NCBI GenBank assembly: GCA_017406405.1
Contig: JAFQYO010000015.1
Coordinates: 1-49,040, forward strand
DNA: 49,040 nucleotides
Origin: Candidatus Saccharimonadota bacterium
GTDB lineage: Bacteria > Patescibacteriota > Saccharimonadia > Saccharimonadales > Saccharimonadaceae
Direction: 5' to 3'
Numbering within the stretch: position 1 is the stretch's first letter; each line of letters starts with the position of its first letter. This document shows positions 7,186 through 15,062 of the stretch, piece by piece. The position numbers were made by a program, and so were the translations under genes. The notes beneath the pieces were generated by a model. That model was not told the DNA's origin. It saw only the letters and a list, made by a program, of their open reading frames with translations, and did no database searches.

Positions 7186-8907
7186 TTAGTCTAAGAACGG
7201 GATGTCGTAATCGACACCTTCTTGTCCGGTTTGAGTCGACTGATCGCCGTTATAGGCCTCCGTTTGGGGAGTGCGGTCGCCACCAGAAACGGTTTGGGCG
7301 GCCGGAGCCGGCTGTAAGTCGTCTCGAGTTTCCGAGCCAGGAACATAACAATCCTCGGTCTGAGGATTTACCTGGGCCGGAGGAGCCGTTTCCTGAGAAT
7401 GCGTCTGAGCCTGGTCTTGAGCGTCCGTACGAGGCGGAGCCGGAGCCGGGTCAGGTTCAGGAGTCGGAATCGAACTTTCGGTCTGAGAAGTGTCAGCCTT
7501 GCCCGTTCCCTGATCTCCAGGTTGTGGATTTGCTACTCGATCTTGAGACGGATCCTTCTGGGGACGTTCCGTTTCAGGCGTCGGCGGGTTTGTTTCCGGC
7601 GTCGGGACATCCGTTTCCGGAGTTGGTGGATTCGTTTCCGGCGTCGGAGTTACTTCTGGAGCCGGAGGATTTGTCTCCGGGGTCGGCGTTACTTCCGGGG
7701 TCGGAGGTTTTACTGGAGTATCTCCAGATCCTCCGGGCGTCGGAGTGACGGTTGGCGTCGGGCTCGGCGTTGATGGCGCCGGAGTGGTCGGGATAACCCG
7801 AGTTCCGGGGATGCCCGGACGAGCGTCTCCTGCATTAAACCAGATAGTAAAGTCGTAAAGACGGTCTTTACGTATCTTTGAACGCAGGATACCCCACGTA
7901 TAAGTCTCGCCCGTCTCGATTCGTTCAGGCAAACGATTTCTGTCTTCGGTCGCGTTGTTCATCAGATGATAATGCGCAATCGGAGAATCGTTTGTGTAGT
8001 TAACAAATTCCATCTGGTTCAGGAGAGTACAGACACGAACCATGTTCGATCTGTATTCTGGACTTGTTACGAGCGTGCCGGCGGAATTTCTCCGGAGACA
8101 ATACTCAAGTCCTCGCTCTCCAGCGGGATATTTCTCACTGTCGTTATACGACCTTTTGTCGATCTCGTCGCGATAAGCAACAAGAGTCGGATTTAAATCT
8201 GCGATGGTGGCGCCGGAAATAAGTTCAATCCGAAGAAGAGCTTTTAACCAAGCGATACCGGTCGCAGGGTCGGTCATAATACGACCCATGAGCAGATACT
8301 TTTGCTCTTCGCCAATTAAGTTATGATTCGGGGTAAACCCAGGACAAAAATGTTCCATCCAGGGCTCAAGGTCCACAATCGTATTTCCACTGGCGTCTTT
8401 GACGGCGATATAGTTCGTCGCCAGAGGCAAGCTCAAAGCATCGGACCAACCCAATGCGCCTTCGCGAACACTATCCATCTCCGTAAAAGGAATGAGGGAA
8501 AAGTTTTCGGGGGCGAAACGGTAGAAATCCGACATTTGAGTCTGGCGCTCGGAGAGATCAACGGTATAATACTCGTTAATCTCGGAATTGCTCGTCACAA
8601 ATAACTTCGCAATTCGACGCGCTTCTGCTTCGTTGAGTCCCTTCGAGACAAGATAATTTATTCTTGCATCTTCAGACTCCTGGTCAAAAAAATCCTCGTC
8701 GATATAACTGGCATACCTTTCCGCCTCAACATCAGTCATAGATGCGTCTGCTTTTCGCAGATACGCGGCTAAGGCTGAGTTGGCCGGAAGAGCGTCCGCC
8801 CATGCAGTTGTGACTCCTGTCTCATAGAGGACAATGGAGGAAACACTAACTAACATGACCATAACGAGAAGTACAGCAACGGTTTTTTGCCACTTTTTAA
8901 TCCTCAT
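7186..8907 (-). CDS. Exported protein with a long Pro/Thr/Glu repeat tail
   Basis: Two ATGs stand six bases apart. The second (8905-8907) is chosen because AGGAGG at 8915-8920 is seven bases before it but overlaps the proper spacing for the first. The 573-residue product has a signal-anchor segment (about 9-35), a helical domain of about 330 residues with four cysteines, and then a low-complexity tail from about residue 380. The tail has repeated units of the form PTPETNPP and PEVTPTPE (DNA about 7560-7790), then a Gln/Asp-rich end finishing in DYDIPFLD. No sorting signal and no second membrane segment are visible. The helical domain is not recognised. The extended tail may span the cell wall. 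The start overlaps the preceding membrane-protein gene by 11 bases. Confidence 0.75.
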   Translation of the reverse strand: MRIKKWQKTVAVLLVMVMLVSVSSIVLYETGVTTAWADALPANSALAAYLRKADASMTDVEAERYASYIDEDFFDQESEDARINYLVSKGLNEAEARRIAKLFVTSNSEINEYYTVDLSERQTQMSDFYRFAPENFSLIPFTEMDSVREGALGWSDALSLPLATNYIAVKDASGNTIVDLEPWMEHFCPGFTPNHNLIGEEQKYLLMGRIMTDPATGIAWLKALLRIELISGATIADLNPTLVAYRDEIDKRSYNDSEKYPAGERGLEYCLRRNSAGTLVTSPEYRSNMVRVCTLLNQMEFVNYTNDSPIAHYHLMNNATEDRNRLPERIETGETYTWGILRSKIRKDRLYDFTIWFNAGDARPGIPGTRVIPTTPAPSTPSPTPTVTPTPGGSGDTPVKPPTPEVTPTPETNPPAPEVTPTPETNPPTPETDVPTPETNPPTPETERPQKDPSQDRVANPQPGDQGTGKADTSQTESSIPTPEPDPAPAPPRTDAQDQAQTHSQETAPPAQVNPQTEDCYVPGSETRDDLQPAPAAQTVSGGDRTPQTEAYNGDQSTQTGQEGVDYDIPFLD

Positions 8908-9424
8908 TTTCATCCCTCCTTTGTGGCGTTTTCCGCAGTTGCGAGTTTGGAAGGTTGTTACCTTCTTTTATCTTAGCGATTACGAAAAATGTCAGGGCAA
9001 GGCCACAGAACACGAGCGTAATCACCGAAAAAGCCGCAATATTGTTCGGCTTAGCCAGTTCGACAGTAGAATAATAAACTATCGAAAGTGGCGGCAAGAG
9101 GCAACCAAAAGCTGCCCAGGATCGTCTTCCACTGTTAATGATAAGCAGAAGAAGAAATAGAATAGAGAGCATACCGCCCAAAATAAGAAAGATAACGGAG
9201 ATGACCGGACCGCCAATGAATCGGAGCAACAGATAACTGATTACTGCGAAACTAAGCAGGCCGATAATAAGTCCGTAAACTCCTCCATCTTCTGGGGGCC
9301 TCAGGTCCGAGTGGCGACTCTCGTAATCGAGAGCTATTTGTCTAATTGCTGAATGATAGATGCCAACTCCTAGCACAGAGACTAAAGCAGCTATCAAAAC
9401 TTCGACGATTCTAACTATTATCAT
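8897..9424 (-). CDS. Four-helix membrane protein of unknown family
   Basis: This 175-residue protein has four predicted membrane helices (roughly 5-25, 50-70, 77-97 and 120-145) and a charged C-terminus (TPQRRDENED). GGAGGAGGG precedes its ATG. It is the first gene of a two-gene operon with the proline-rich exported protein, whose start lies inside its end, so the products are likely partners. No family motif is recognised. A consensus promoter lies upstream at 9564-9592, giving a leader of about 130 nt. Confidence 0.65.
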   Translation of the reverse strand: MIIVRIVEVLIAALVSVLGVGIYHSAIRQIALDYESRHSDLRPPEDGGVYGLIIGLLSFAVISYLLLRFIGGPVISVIFLILGGMLSILFLLLLIINSGRRSWAAFGCLLPPLSIVYYSTVELAKPNNIAAFSVITLVFCGLALTFFVIAKIKEGNNLPNSQLRKTPQRRDENED

Positions 9425-9479
9425 ATTCTTCCCTCCTCCATATATGCAATAATAGTAGTTCCTAGACTATATTTTAAAA

Positions 9480-9502
9480 TCAGACACTGCGTTTGTGTCT
9501 GA
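9480..9502 (-). promoter_or_regulatory. Attenuator-like hairpin in the 5' leader
   Basis: TCAGACAC (9480-9487) pairs perfectly with GTGTCTGA (9495-9502). On the minus strand the stem is followed by TTTTAAAAT. It lies inside the predicted 130-nt leader of the membrane-protein/proline-rich operon, so it could act as a conditional terminator. No anti-terminator is obvious. Confidence 0.4.
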
Positions 9503-9563
9503 GATGATTCGGTTTTAATGACCCTTTACATAGGCTCAAAACGCTCCCATGCAGACTAACTTC

Positions 9564-9592
9564 ATTATAGCACACATACGAAAAAAAGTCAA
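9564..9592 (-). promoter_or_regulatory. Consensus promoter of the membrane-protein operon
   Basis: On the minus strand TTGACT (9587-9592), a 17-bp spacer and TATAAT (9564-9569) form a near-perfect housekeeping promoter. The bases after the -10 box (GAAG) are the same as in the promoter at 10407-10435. Confidence 0.8.
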
Positions 9593-9679
9593 TAGTTTTA
9601 ACCATAAGTTGCGTTTTTTGCAAATAAAGAAAGCCCACCTTTTGGGTGGGCAAAGTGAGGGGAAGATAGGATGCGCCGT

Positions 9680-10258
9680 TTAGCGAAGGCCAAGCAGGCG
9701 CGGAATCGGCGGATCGTTCTTGTATACCCAGAGAGCATAGTCTCTTTCGGTCGCTTCTCCGAGAACGTTTCTTTCTTCGTCCACGAAGAGAAATCTGGCC
9801 TTTTCGGATTTCGGCTGCTCACCAGTGATGTCGTAATACTGCTCGGCGGTATACGGCTTTTTGCCGATAAAGAACGCTTTTTCAACGCGTTTTGCGTTTT
9901 CGGTTCTTTCGACAAAGCTGGCGAGCTGGGCCATTACCTCAAAAAGTCCATCTTCTGTGAGCGGGCTGGCGTGACGAGTTGTCGTCGCCGTTGCTTTCGG
10001 ATCCGGTTTCTTCGGAGCAGGCTCAGGCTCGGACTTTTTCGTTGCCGGCTTCGGCTCGGTTTTCGGCTCATCTGCCGGTTTCGACGCGGGCTGTACTGCG
10101 GGTCTCGGCTCAGGCGACTTTGACTTTACTGCATCCCGGAGAAAAGCCGGCACAGAATCGGTCTCCGGAGCGTTAGTGGGCTTCGCCTGAGGCGGATTTA
10201 CGCCAGCAAGCCGATCCAGGTTTGACTCCGGTTTTGGTGAGTCATTTGAATTGTTCAT
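9680..10258 (-). CDS. Pro/Lys/Glu-rich cytoplasmic protein, unknown
   Basis: The chosen ATG (10256-10258) is preceded by AAAGGAGGAG at ideal distance and gives 192 residues. An in-frame ATG at 10345 preceded by AAAGGGG would add 29 residues, so two forms are possible. About residues 25-100 are low complexity, built from Pro, Lys, Glu and Ala. The C-terminal 90 residues look folded: a helix with GLFEVMAQLASFVERTE, then FIGKKPYTAEQYYDITGE and a FLFVDEERNVLGEATERDYA strand region. There is no signal peptide or membrane segment. No family is recognised. The intergenic 9425-9679 holds only the next operon's promoter and leader. Confidence 0.65.
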   Translation of the reverse strand: MNNSNDSPKPESNLDRLAGVNPPQAKPTNAPETDSVPAFLRDAVKSKSPEPRPAVQPASKPADEPKTEPKPATKKSEPEPAPKKPDPKATATTTRHASPLTEDGLFEVMAQLASFVERTENAKRVEKAFFIGKKPYTAEQYYDITGEQPKSEKARFLFVDEERNVLGEATERDYALWVYKNDPPIPRLLGLR

Positions 10259-10406
10259 ACGTTCTCCTCCTTTGTTTTCGAATAAACGATCAATCGTTCG
10301 TCCATCATCAGTTTCTCTTTTTCCAAAAAAAACATCACCAAACATTCTTTTACCCCTTTCTATTTGTAAAAAACTTACCTCTCGAAATAACCGAGGCACT
10401 GGCTTC

Positions 10407-10435
10407 ATTATATCACAGAGTTGATTTTTTGTCAA
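10407..10435 (-). promoter_or_regulatory. Consensus promoter with a 140-nt leader
   Basis: TTGACA (10430-10435), a 17-bp spacer and TATAAT (10407-10412) on the minus strand match the consensus exactly. The start at 10258 would have a leader of about 140 nt; the alternative start at 10345 would have about 55 nt. Confidence 0.8.
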
Positions 10436-10481
10436 TAACGTTATCGAACGATGAGCTAATGACAAGGAGGGATTTTAGGGG

Positions 10482-11447
10482 TTAAAAACTGTTTAGAAAG
10501 TCGATTGCGGCGGTGGCGGCGGTGGCGCCGTCAGAGGTCGCCGTAACGAGCTGATGGAGCGGTTTTTTTCGGGCGTCTCCAGCGCAGAAAACACCGGGAA
10601 CAGAGGTTTTACATGATTCGTCAGAGGAAATGTAACCTTCGTCATCAAGAGAAATGAAATCTTTAAACCTTTGGTTATCGGGAATGCGACCTATTGAGAT
10701 GAAGAGACCGTCAAGAGGGAGAGTTTCTTCGGGCGCAGAGGAGCCGTTTGAGGCGGAGAGGACGACAGAAGAGAGGGATTTTTCCCCGGCGAGAGCCGAA
10801 ATAACACGATTTTTGATGAATTTAATATTTTCTTTTTCTTCGGCACGGCGGACAAGGCTCGGTTCGGCACGAAAAACATTGCGGCGGATGATAAGATAGA
10901 CAGTTTTAGCGAGATTTGAGAGGTAAAGAGCAGAATAGAGGGCAGTATTTCCTCCGCCATAGACAGCAACGGTTTTGTTTTTGAAAAAACTGCCGTCGCA
11001 AGTTGCGCAATAAGAAATACCTCGGCCGCTCAAACGATCTTCACCGGGAAGGTCAAGCTTTCGTTCGCGAGAACCGCTCGAGATGATAATTGTTTTAGCA
11101 AAAAACTCTTCGTCTTCGGAGGTTTTAAGAGAGAAAAGGGCGGGAAATTCGGAGGGAGTTTTGATTTTTTTAATCTTTTCGACGGTGGAGAAGTAGAATT
11201 TTCCGCCAAAAGAGGCAACCTGAGACTTCAGCGTCTTTGCAAAATCAGAACCGGAGATTTCTGGGATTCCGGGGTAGTTTTCAATCTTAGAAGTGTTGAT
11301 AATCTGGCCACCGGGAACGGTTTCTTCGAAAATTAGGACGGATTTTTTCGCACGGAGAGCATAAATCGCGGCGGTCATGCCAGCGACGCCGGCACCGACG
11401 ATAGCAATATCGTAAGGCGTTTTTTCTGAATTTTTCGAGATGAGCAT
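10482..11447 (-). CDS. trxB: Thioredoxin reductase
   Basis: This 321-residue FAD/NADPH-dependent flavoprotein reduces thioredoxin. The FAD dinucleotide-binding motif is IAIVGAGVAGMTAA (about 14-27), the redox pair is C147-A-T-C150, and the NADPH motif is VYGGGNTAL near 162-170. The C-terminal GVFCAGD segment binds FAD. The ATG at 11447 is used instead of the longer open frame because AGAAAGGA precedes it and homology begins there. It follows trxA by 11 bases, so the two form an operon that recycles cytoplasmic thioredoxin. Confidence 0.95.
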   Translation of the reverse strand: MLISKNSEKTPYDIAIVGAGVAGMTAAIYALRAKKSVLIFEETVPGGQIINTSKIENYPGIPEISGSDFAKTLKSQVASFGGKFYFSTVEKIKKIKTPSEFPALFSLKTSEDEEFFAKTIIISSGSRERKLDLPGEDRLSGRGISYCATCDGSFFKNKTVAVYGGGNTALYSALYLSNLAKTVYLIIRRNVFRAEPSLVRRAEEKENIKFIKNRVISALAGEKSLSSVVLSASNGSSAPEETLPLDGLFISIGRIPDNQRFKDFISLDDEGYISSDESCKTSVPGVFCAGDARKKPLHQLVTATSDGATAATAAIDFLNSF

Positions 11448-11458
11448 AGAGATCCTTT

Positions 11459-11785
11459 CTAGACTGCGAGAGCTTTTTTGAGGATTTTTTCGAGTTTTCT
11501 CTTCGGAACGACGCCGACGGATCGGGCGATTTCTTCGCCGTCTTTTAAAAGGACGAGACAAGGAATTCCGGAGACCCCGAATTCTTCAGCGAGTTCGGGC
11601 GAGACGTCGATATTTACGGAGAGAAATTTAAGAGAGGGACAAGATTCGTAATCTTCGGCAAGACTGTCGAAAATCGGACCGAGGATTTGGCAAGGGCCGC
11701 ACCAATCGGCATTAAAATCGACGAAGGCATAGCCGGACTTAGAGTGTTTTGAAAAGTTATCAGAAGTGGATTCGATGACTGGCAT
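11459..11785 (-). CDS. trxA: Thioredoxin
   Basis: This 108-residue protein has the thioredoxin active site WCGPC (Cys29 and Cys32) preceded by FVDFNAD. The cis-proline is in the SGIPCLVLL segment, which also carries an extra cysteine next to it. It starts 22 bases after the surface-protein stop, with AGGAAAA upstream, and is followed directly by its reductase gene. It likely reduces cytoplasmic disulfides. Confidence 0.95.
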   Translation of the reverse strand: MPVIESTSDNFSKHSKSGYAFVDFNADWCGPCQILGPIFDSLAEDYESCPSLKFLSVNIDVSPELAEEFGVSGIPCLVLLKDGEEIARSVGVVPKRKLEKILKKALAV

Positions 11786-11807
11786 AGTATTTTCCTGTTT
11801 TATCCTA

Positions 11808-13829
11808 TTATCGCATAAAACTGGAAAAATGCCGACGGAAAACTATAAAACCGGCGAAAACAACTACGCTCCCTAAAGCGAGAAGTTCAAAGGGCATCAA
11901 AACCGCAGATTCGCCTTCGGAAGTCACGGAACCGGTGTTCGGAGAGGCGACGGTCCGAGAAGCGATGGCATAATTAGAGAAGCTGGAGGTTTTAAAGGTT
12001 ATTGTGTTTGTTAATGGGTCATAAACGGTCGGAATAACTTCGTAAGTTCCGTCATGTTTTTGGTGAACGATGACGACTTCGTTTCCGTCAATTCCCTCTT
12101 CAAGTTTAAAGGTGATGGTCGCTTCTTCGTTTAGATCGTCGATTTGGGAAACCCAAGCGTCAGAGTCGGTTCCGTCGCAGGTTTCTCCGCCTCGGCAGAC
12201 GACGTTATAGAGGGAAATGTCAAGGTAGGTTTTTATGTCGTAGTCGCCAGCGGACTCTTTAAACCCGGTGATATCACCTTCGCTGAGCTCGACATCAGAG
12301 ACGTTGAGCTGAGCAGTGCCGTATTCAAGCGAGGTTTGGTTATCGCCGAGGTCGATAGTCCCGGAAGAGATGCTTTCTGCGTCGGCATTTACTGTGTCTT
12401 CGGTCTCTACTACGTCGGCAACAAAGTAGGCGGCGCCGTCAGGGACGGTGAAGGTGAATCTTCCAACACCGTTTTCGTCGGTCTCGAGTTCGGCCATGTT
12501 GACGTTCATGACTTGGTAACCGTAATCTGGGATAACCTGCATAGTGATTCGTGCGCCAGCCGGAACTACGAGAGAGCCTTCAGAAAAGCCTTCGTTCTCT
12601 AAAACATCGAATTCGATATATCGGATATCGCATCCGCCACTCTCAGGGGTACAGACTTCGGCGTTTTCTTCATCTCCTTCCGTCCACCAGGAGCAATATG
12701 ATTCTTCTACGTCACAATAATAGATAGTGTTCCCGACCGTAAAATCGAAGGAAACTAGAGCGAGGTTTGAGTTACCGATGTAATTATGACCGGGGACAAG
12801 GTTTCCTTCTTCGTCGCGGATGTATTCACAGGCTTCTTGGCCAGTTTCTTCGTTAAACTCGCAACGACGCTCGTATTGTTGTTCCGGGTCGGAAGTCCAA
12901 AGGAAGTTTCCTATCCAGGTGTGCTCGCTTTTTTGGACCTTTACGGAGATATCGTATGTATCAGCAATCGGGACATCTGGAATTGTGAAGCTGATGATTT
13001 GTCTAGAGTAGTGATTAAGATAATCTGCTTGGTTGTCATAATCGAGATAATCGGAAACGGTATAAGACTCGTTGTTGATGATGATTTCGTCAACGAACCT
13101 GAGGTGCCAAAGAGTAGAAAAAGTGAAGCTAACTGTCTTATCGCCTTCTTCGGCATTGTAAAAATAAGAGGCGCGACTGTAATCTTCGCCCTCGACGACG
13201 TCTTCGGGCATCATTTGTTGAGGGAAGGAGTCGTTGATAGCAAAGCTGGCTTCGTGATAAGTTTCGGAATAGGGGACGGTTCTTGCTCCGGCAGGTTCTC
13301 CATGCATGTCATAAATTGGTTCTTCGTAAGAGCCTTCTCCTCCGCGAAGGATAATCATCGCTTCTTTGTTTCCTTCAGGAACGAGTGGGTCGTCGCCGCC
13401 GTTGTCTTCTGAGTAAAGGTTAAACGAGACGTGTTCGTTCGTCGAGGAGGGGGAGTAGGTGGCGGTGTAAGTGAATTTTCTATGCGTTCCCTGCCACTCT
13501 TCTTCTCCGACTTGGGTTATTTCTAGAGACCCAGAGTCTCCGCCGACGCGAACGCCGGTGTCGGATTTCACGCTTTCGTTGGGGACGTGAAGTTCAAAGG
13601 TGAGAAAATATGAGCCATTAGGACTTAGGTAGGCGTCTTCTGGCGACCAGTCAACGCCGTCAATTGTGAAATCGTCAAGCCAGTCGGCGTTACTGTCGAC
13701 GCTCGCGGTGATTCTGTATTCTCCTTCGCCATGATCGGTCGCATAGACCCTTGTAAGAGGCAAAAGACCAGCGAATATCAGACCAAAAATGAGTGAGAAA
13801 ATCGCTAGTCGTTTAAAAAACTTGTTCAT
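11808..13829 (-). CDS. Large SPNTG-type surface protein
   Basis: The start at 13829 is chosen because AAGGAG precedes it and it opens directly into a signal peptide (about 1-31, ending VYA). The 673-residue product is acidic and beta-rich, with several regions resembling Ig-like or carbohydrate-binding modules and a cysteine cluster at about 330-410. It ends with SPNTG (629-633), a hydrophobic segment and FRRHFSSFMR, a sorting-signal layout. Shortly before that comes a segment (SSFSNYAIASRT) common in bacterial surface repeats. The domain families are not identified. Display on the cell wall is inferred. A -10 box lies at 13860-13865. Confidence 0.8.
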   Translation of the reverse strand: MNKFFKRLAIFSLIFGLIFAGLLPLTRVYATDHGEGEYRITASVDSNADWLDDFTIDGVDWSPEDAYLSPNGSYFLTFELHVPNESVKSDTGVRVGGDSGSLEITQVGEEEWQGTHRKFTYTATYSPSSTNEHVSFNLYSEDNGGDDPLVPEGNKEAMIILRGGEGSYEEPIYDMHGEPAGARTVPYSETYHEASFAINDSFPQQMMPEDVVEGEDYSRASYFYNAEEGDKTVSFTFSTLWHLRFVDEIIINNESYTVSDYLDYDNQADYLNHYSRQIISFTIPDVPIADTYDISVKVQKSEHTWIGNFLWTSDPEQQYERRCEFNEETGQEACEYIRDEEGNLVPGHNYIGNSNLALVSFDFTVGNTIYYCDVEESYCSWWTEGDEENAEVCTPESGGCDIRYIEFDVLENEGFSEGSLVVPAGARITMQVIPDYGYQVMNVNMAELETDENGVGRFTFTVPDGAAYFVADVVETEDTVNADAESISSGTIDLGDNQTSLEYGTAQLNVSDVELSEGDITGFKESAGDYDIKTYLDISLYNVVCRGGETCDGTDSDAWVSQIDDLNEEATITFKLEEGIDGNEVVIVHQKHDGTYEVIPTVYDPLTNTITFKTSSFSNYAIASRTVASPNTGSVTSEGESAVLMPFELLALGSVVVFAGFIVFRRHFSSFMR

Positions 13830-13896
13830 TAAAACTCCTTTTATTTCGCTCATGTTTTTATTATATATTAAGTCTTCGGAAATTGGTAGAGTTTAT

Positions 13897-13923
13897 AAAA
13901 ACAAAAATAGCTCGGAGGAGCTA
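13897..13923 (-). terminator. Intrinsic terminator of tRNA-Gly
   Basis: TAGCTC and GAGCTA (13908-13923) form a hairpin with a four-base loop. On the minus strand it is followed by TTTTTGTTTTTATAAAC, a strong U-tract, about a dozen bases beyond the tRNA CCA end. Confidence 0.85.
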
Positions 13924-13934
13924 AAGATAGGCTA

Positions 13935-14009
13935 TGGTGCGAGTGGAGGGAGTCGAACCCTCATCCCAAGTTTGGAAAACTTGTATACTAACCGCTGTAC
14001 TACACTCGC
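13935..14009 (-). tRNA. tRNA-Gly (UCC)
   Basis: The minus strand folds as a cloverleaf. The acceptor stem is GCGAGTG/CACTCGC, the anticodon stem CAAGT/ACTTG closes loop TTTCCAA with anticodon TCC, and the T arm carries GGTTCGACTCC. CCA is encoded (13935-13937). A TATAAT-like box lies at 14019-14024. Confidence 0.95.
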
Positions 14010-14040
14010 GACTATTATATTATACCATACTTTTTAAAAT

Positions 14041-14216
14041 AAAAAGGCCGATGGCCATTTTTATTTTATGGGGTGGGATATCGGGAACTTTTTCTTCGAA
14101 AAAGTTTTCGGGCGTCAACTCGGAAAATCTTGAACAAGGTTCAAGATTTTCACTCGTCTCCTACGAAGTTCGCACCTTCGGTTCTCTCCCGATATCCCAT
14201 ATTCTTACCATAAAAA
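14041..14216. repeat. Structured element made of tRNA-His 3'-end copies
   Basis: A stretch of about 40 bp starting GGCCGATGGCC (14046) and ending in the last bases of tRNA-His is repeated directly at 14225-14265. Within it a 13-bp arm TGGGATATCGGGA (14074-14086) pairs perfectly with its inverted copy at 14187-14199. Between the arms lie three perfect hairpins: 14086-14106 (9-bp stem, 3-base loop), 14123-14151 (13-bp stem, 3-base loop) and 14164-14180 (5-bp stem, 7-base loop). It encodes no protein. It may be a small non-autonomous element that targeted the tRNA gene, or a transcribed structured RNA. Confidence 0.6.
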
Positions 14217-14247
14217 TAAAAATTGGCCGATGGCCATTTTTATTTTA

Positions 14248-14325
14248 TGGGGTGGGATATCGGGATCGAACCGACGACCTTCTGGACCACAATCAGACGC
14301 TCTAACCATCTGAGCTAATCCCACC
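14248..14325 (-). tRNA. tRNA-His (GUG)
   Basis: On the minus strand the acceptor stem GTGGGAT/ATCCCAC is extended by the histidine-specific G(-1) (14325) opposite C73 (14251). The anticodon loop TTGTGGT carries GTG. CCA is encoded at 14248-14250. A near-perfect inverted repeat (14208-14250) begins at the CCA end and may serve as a 3' processing or termination hairpin. Confidence 0.93.
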
Positions 14326-14381
14326 AAGTCTTAGTGATTGTAGCATAAAAACTAGGTTTTGGAAAGTTTATGAGAGAAAAA

Positions 14382-15062
14382 CTATTTCGGGAGAAGGAAA
14401 TAAATGCCGACGCCGGCAGCAGCGCCAAGGATAATAGTCAAGAGAGCGATGATAATGGTCGGAATCCCAGATTTTTTGTCTTCTTCGTCGATGACGACGA
14501 CTTCTTCGGCACGTTTTTTCTTTTTTTCTTCGGGAGTTGAGGCGGATTTCTTTTCGTAGAGGTTTTTCTTCGGGAGAGAATCTTCGAGTTTTATTGCTTT
14601 TTCGGCATCAAATTTTACTTTTTCGAAATTCTTTTTGTTGTCTTTCGGAACGGAGGAAGAAAGAGGACGTTTGTCGACGTTATAGCTGGCGAGGAAAGGA
14701 GACTTTCCGCCGAGGGTATAGAGATTATTGTCGGGGACTTCAGGAAGTTTTTTCTGAGAATCTTCGGAGAGCTTAGAAGGTTTTGCGACGGAAGGTTTAG
14801 GGGAGGGAGTTGAAGAGGCGCGAGATGAAGGGGCCGGAGCAGTCGAACGAACAGGGGCTTTTGAGGGCTTTGGAACAGAAGAGGATTCGGAAGGGACTTT
14901 AGGCTTTTTTATGACTTTTTTAGGGGCAGAGCTCGAGGAGGGTTTTGTCGCGACGATTTTTCGCTTCGCGACAGGACGAGAAATAAGCGGATCCGTCGAA
15001 GATGCACGACGTCCACCGACAAAGTCCATATAGCGAACAGGTTTTTTAGATGACTCGGTCAT
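14382..15062 (-). CDS. Tail-anchored Ser/Pro/Lys-rich membrane protein
   Basis: Of 226 residues the first 200 are hydrophilic and low complexity: Ser, Pro, Lys and Ala dominate about 40-110, and a Glu/Lys-rich stretch follows. The only membrane segment is at the end (about 203-222, IPTIIIALLTIILGAAAGVG), finishing in FLLPK, so the bulk should face the cytoplasm. The ATG lies inside the end of tpiA (17-base overlap), so it is co-transcribed. No family is recognised. A disordered membrane-tethered linker or scaffold is a guess. Confidence 0.65.
   Translation of the reverse strand: MTESSKKPVRYMDFVGGRRASSTDPLISRPVAKRKIVATKPSSSSAPKKVIKKPKVPSESSSVPKPSKAPVRSTAPAPSSRASSTPSPKPSVAKPSKLSEDSQKKLPEVPDNNLYTLGGKSPFLASYNVDKRPLSSSVPKDNKKNFEKVKFDAEKAIKLEDSLPKKNLYEKKSASTPEEKKKKRAEEVVVIDEEDKKSGIPTIIIALLTIILGAAAGVGIYFLLPK

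Noticed and set aside
7047-7773. Plus-strand Arg- and Pro-rich open frames
   Set aside because: They are mirror images of the Pro/Thr/Glu repeat region of the minus-strand exported protein; low-complexity coding keeps the other strand open.
7560-7790. Short repeats that might be a CRISPR-like or tandem DNA array
   Set aside because: The period follows codons and the units encode PTPE-type repeats. There are no unique spacers, so this is protein repeat DNA.
12786-13412. 208-codon open frame on the plus strand
   Set aside because: It is antisense to the large SPNTG surface protein, which has a signal peptide, Shine-Dalgarno and sorting signal. The plus frame has no ribosome binding site.
14208-14250. 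Simple intrinsic terminator for tRNA-His
   Set aside because: The near-perfect 20-bp inverted repeat starts at the tRNA CCA end and is AT-rich with no clean U-tract after it, and it belongs to the repeated element, so it was described with that element instead.
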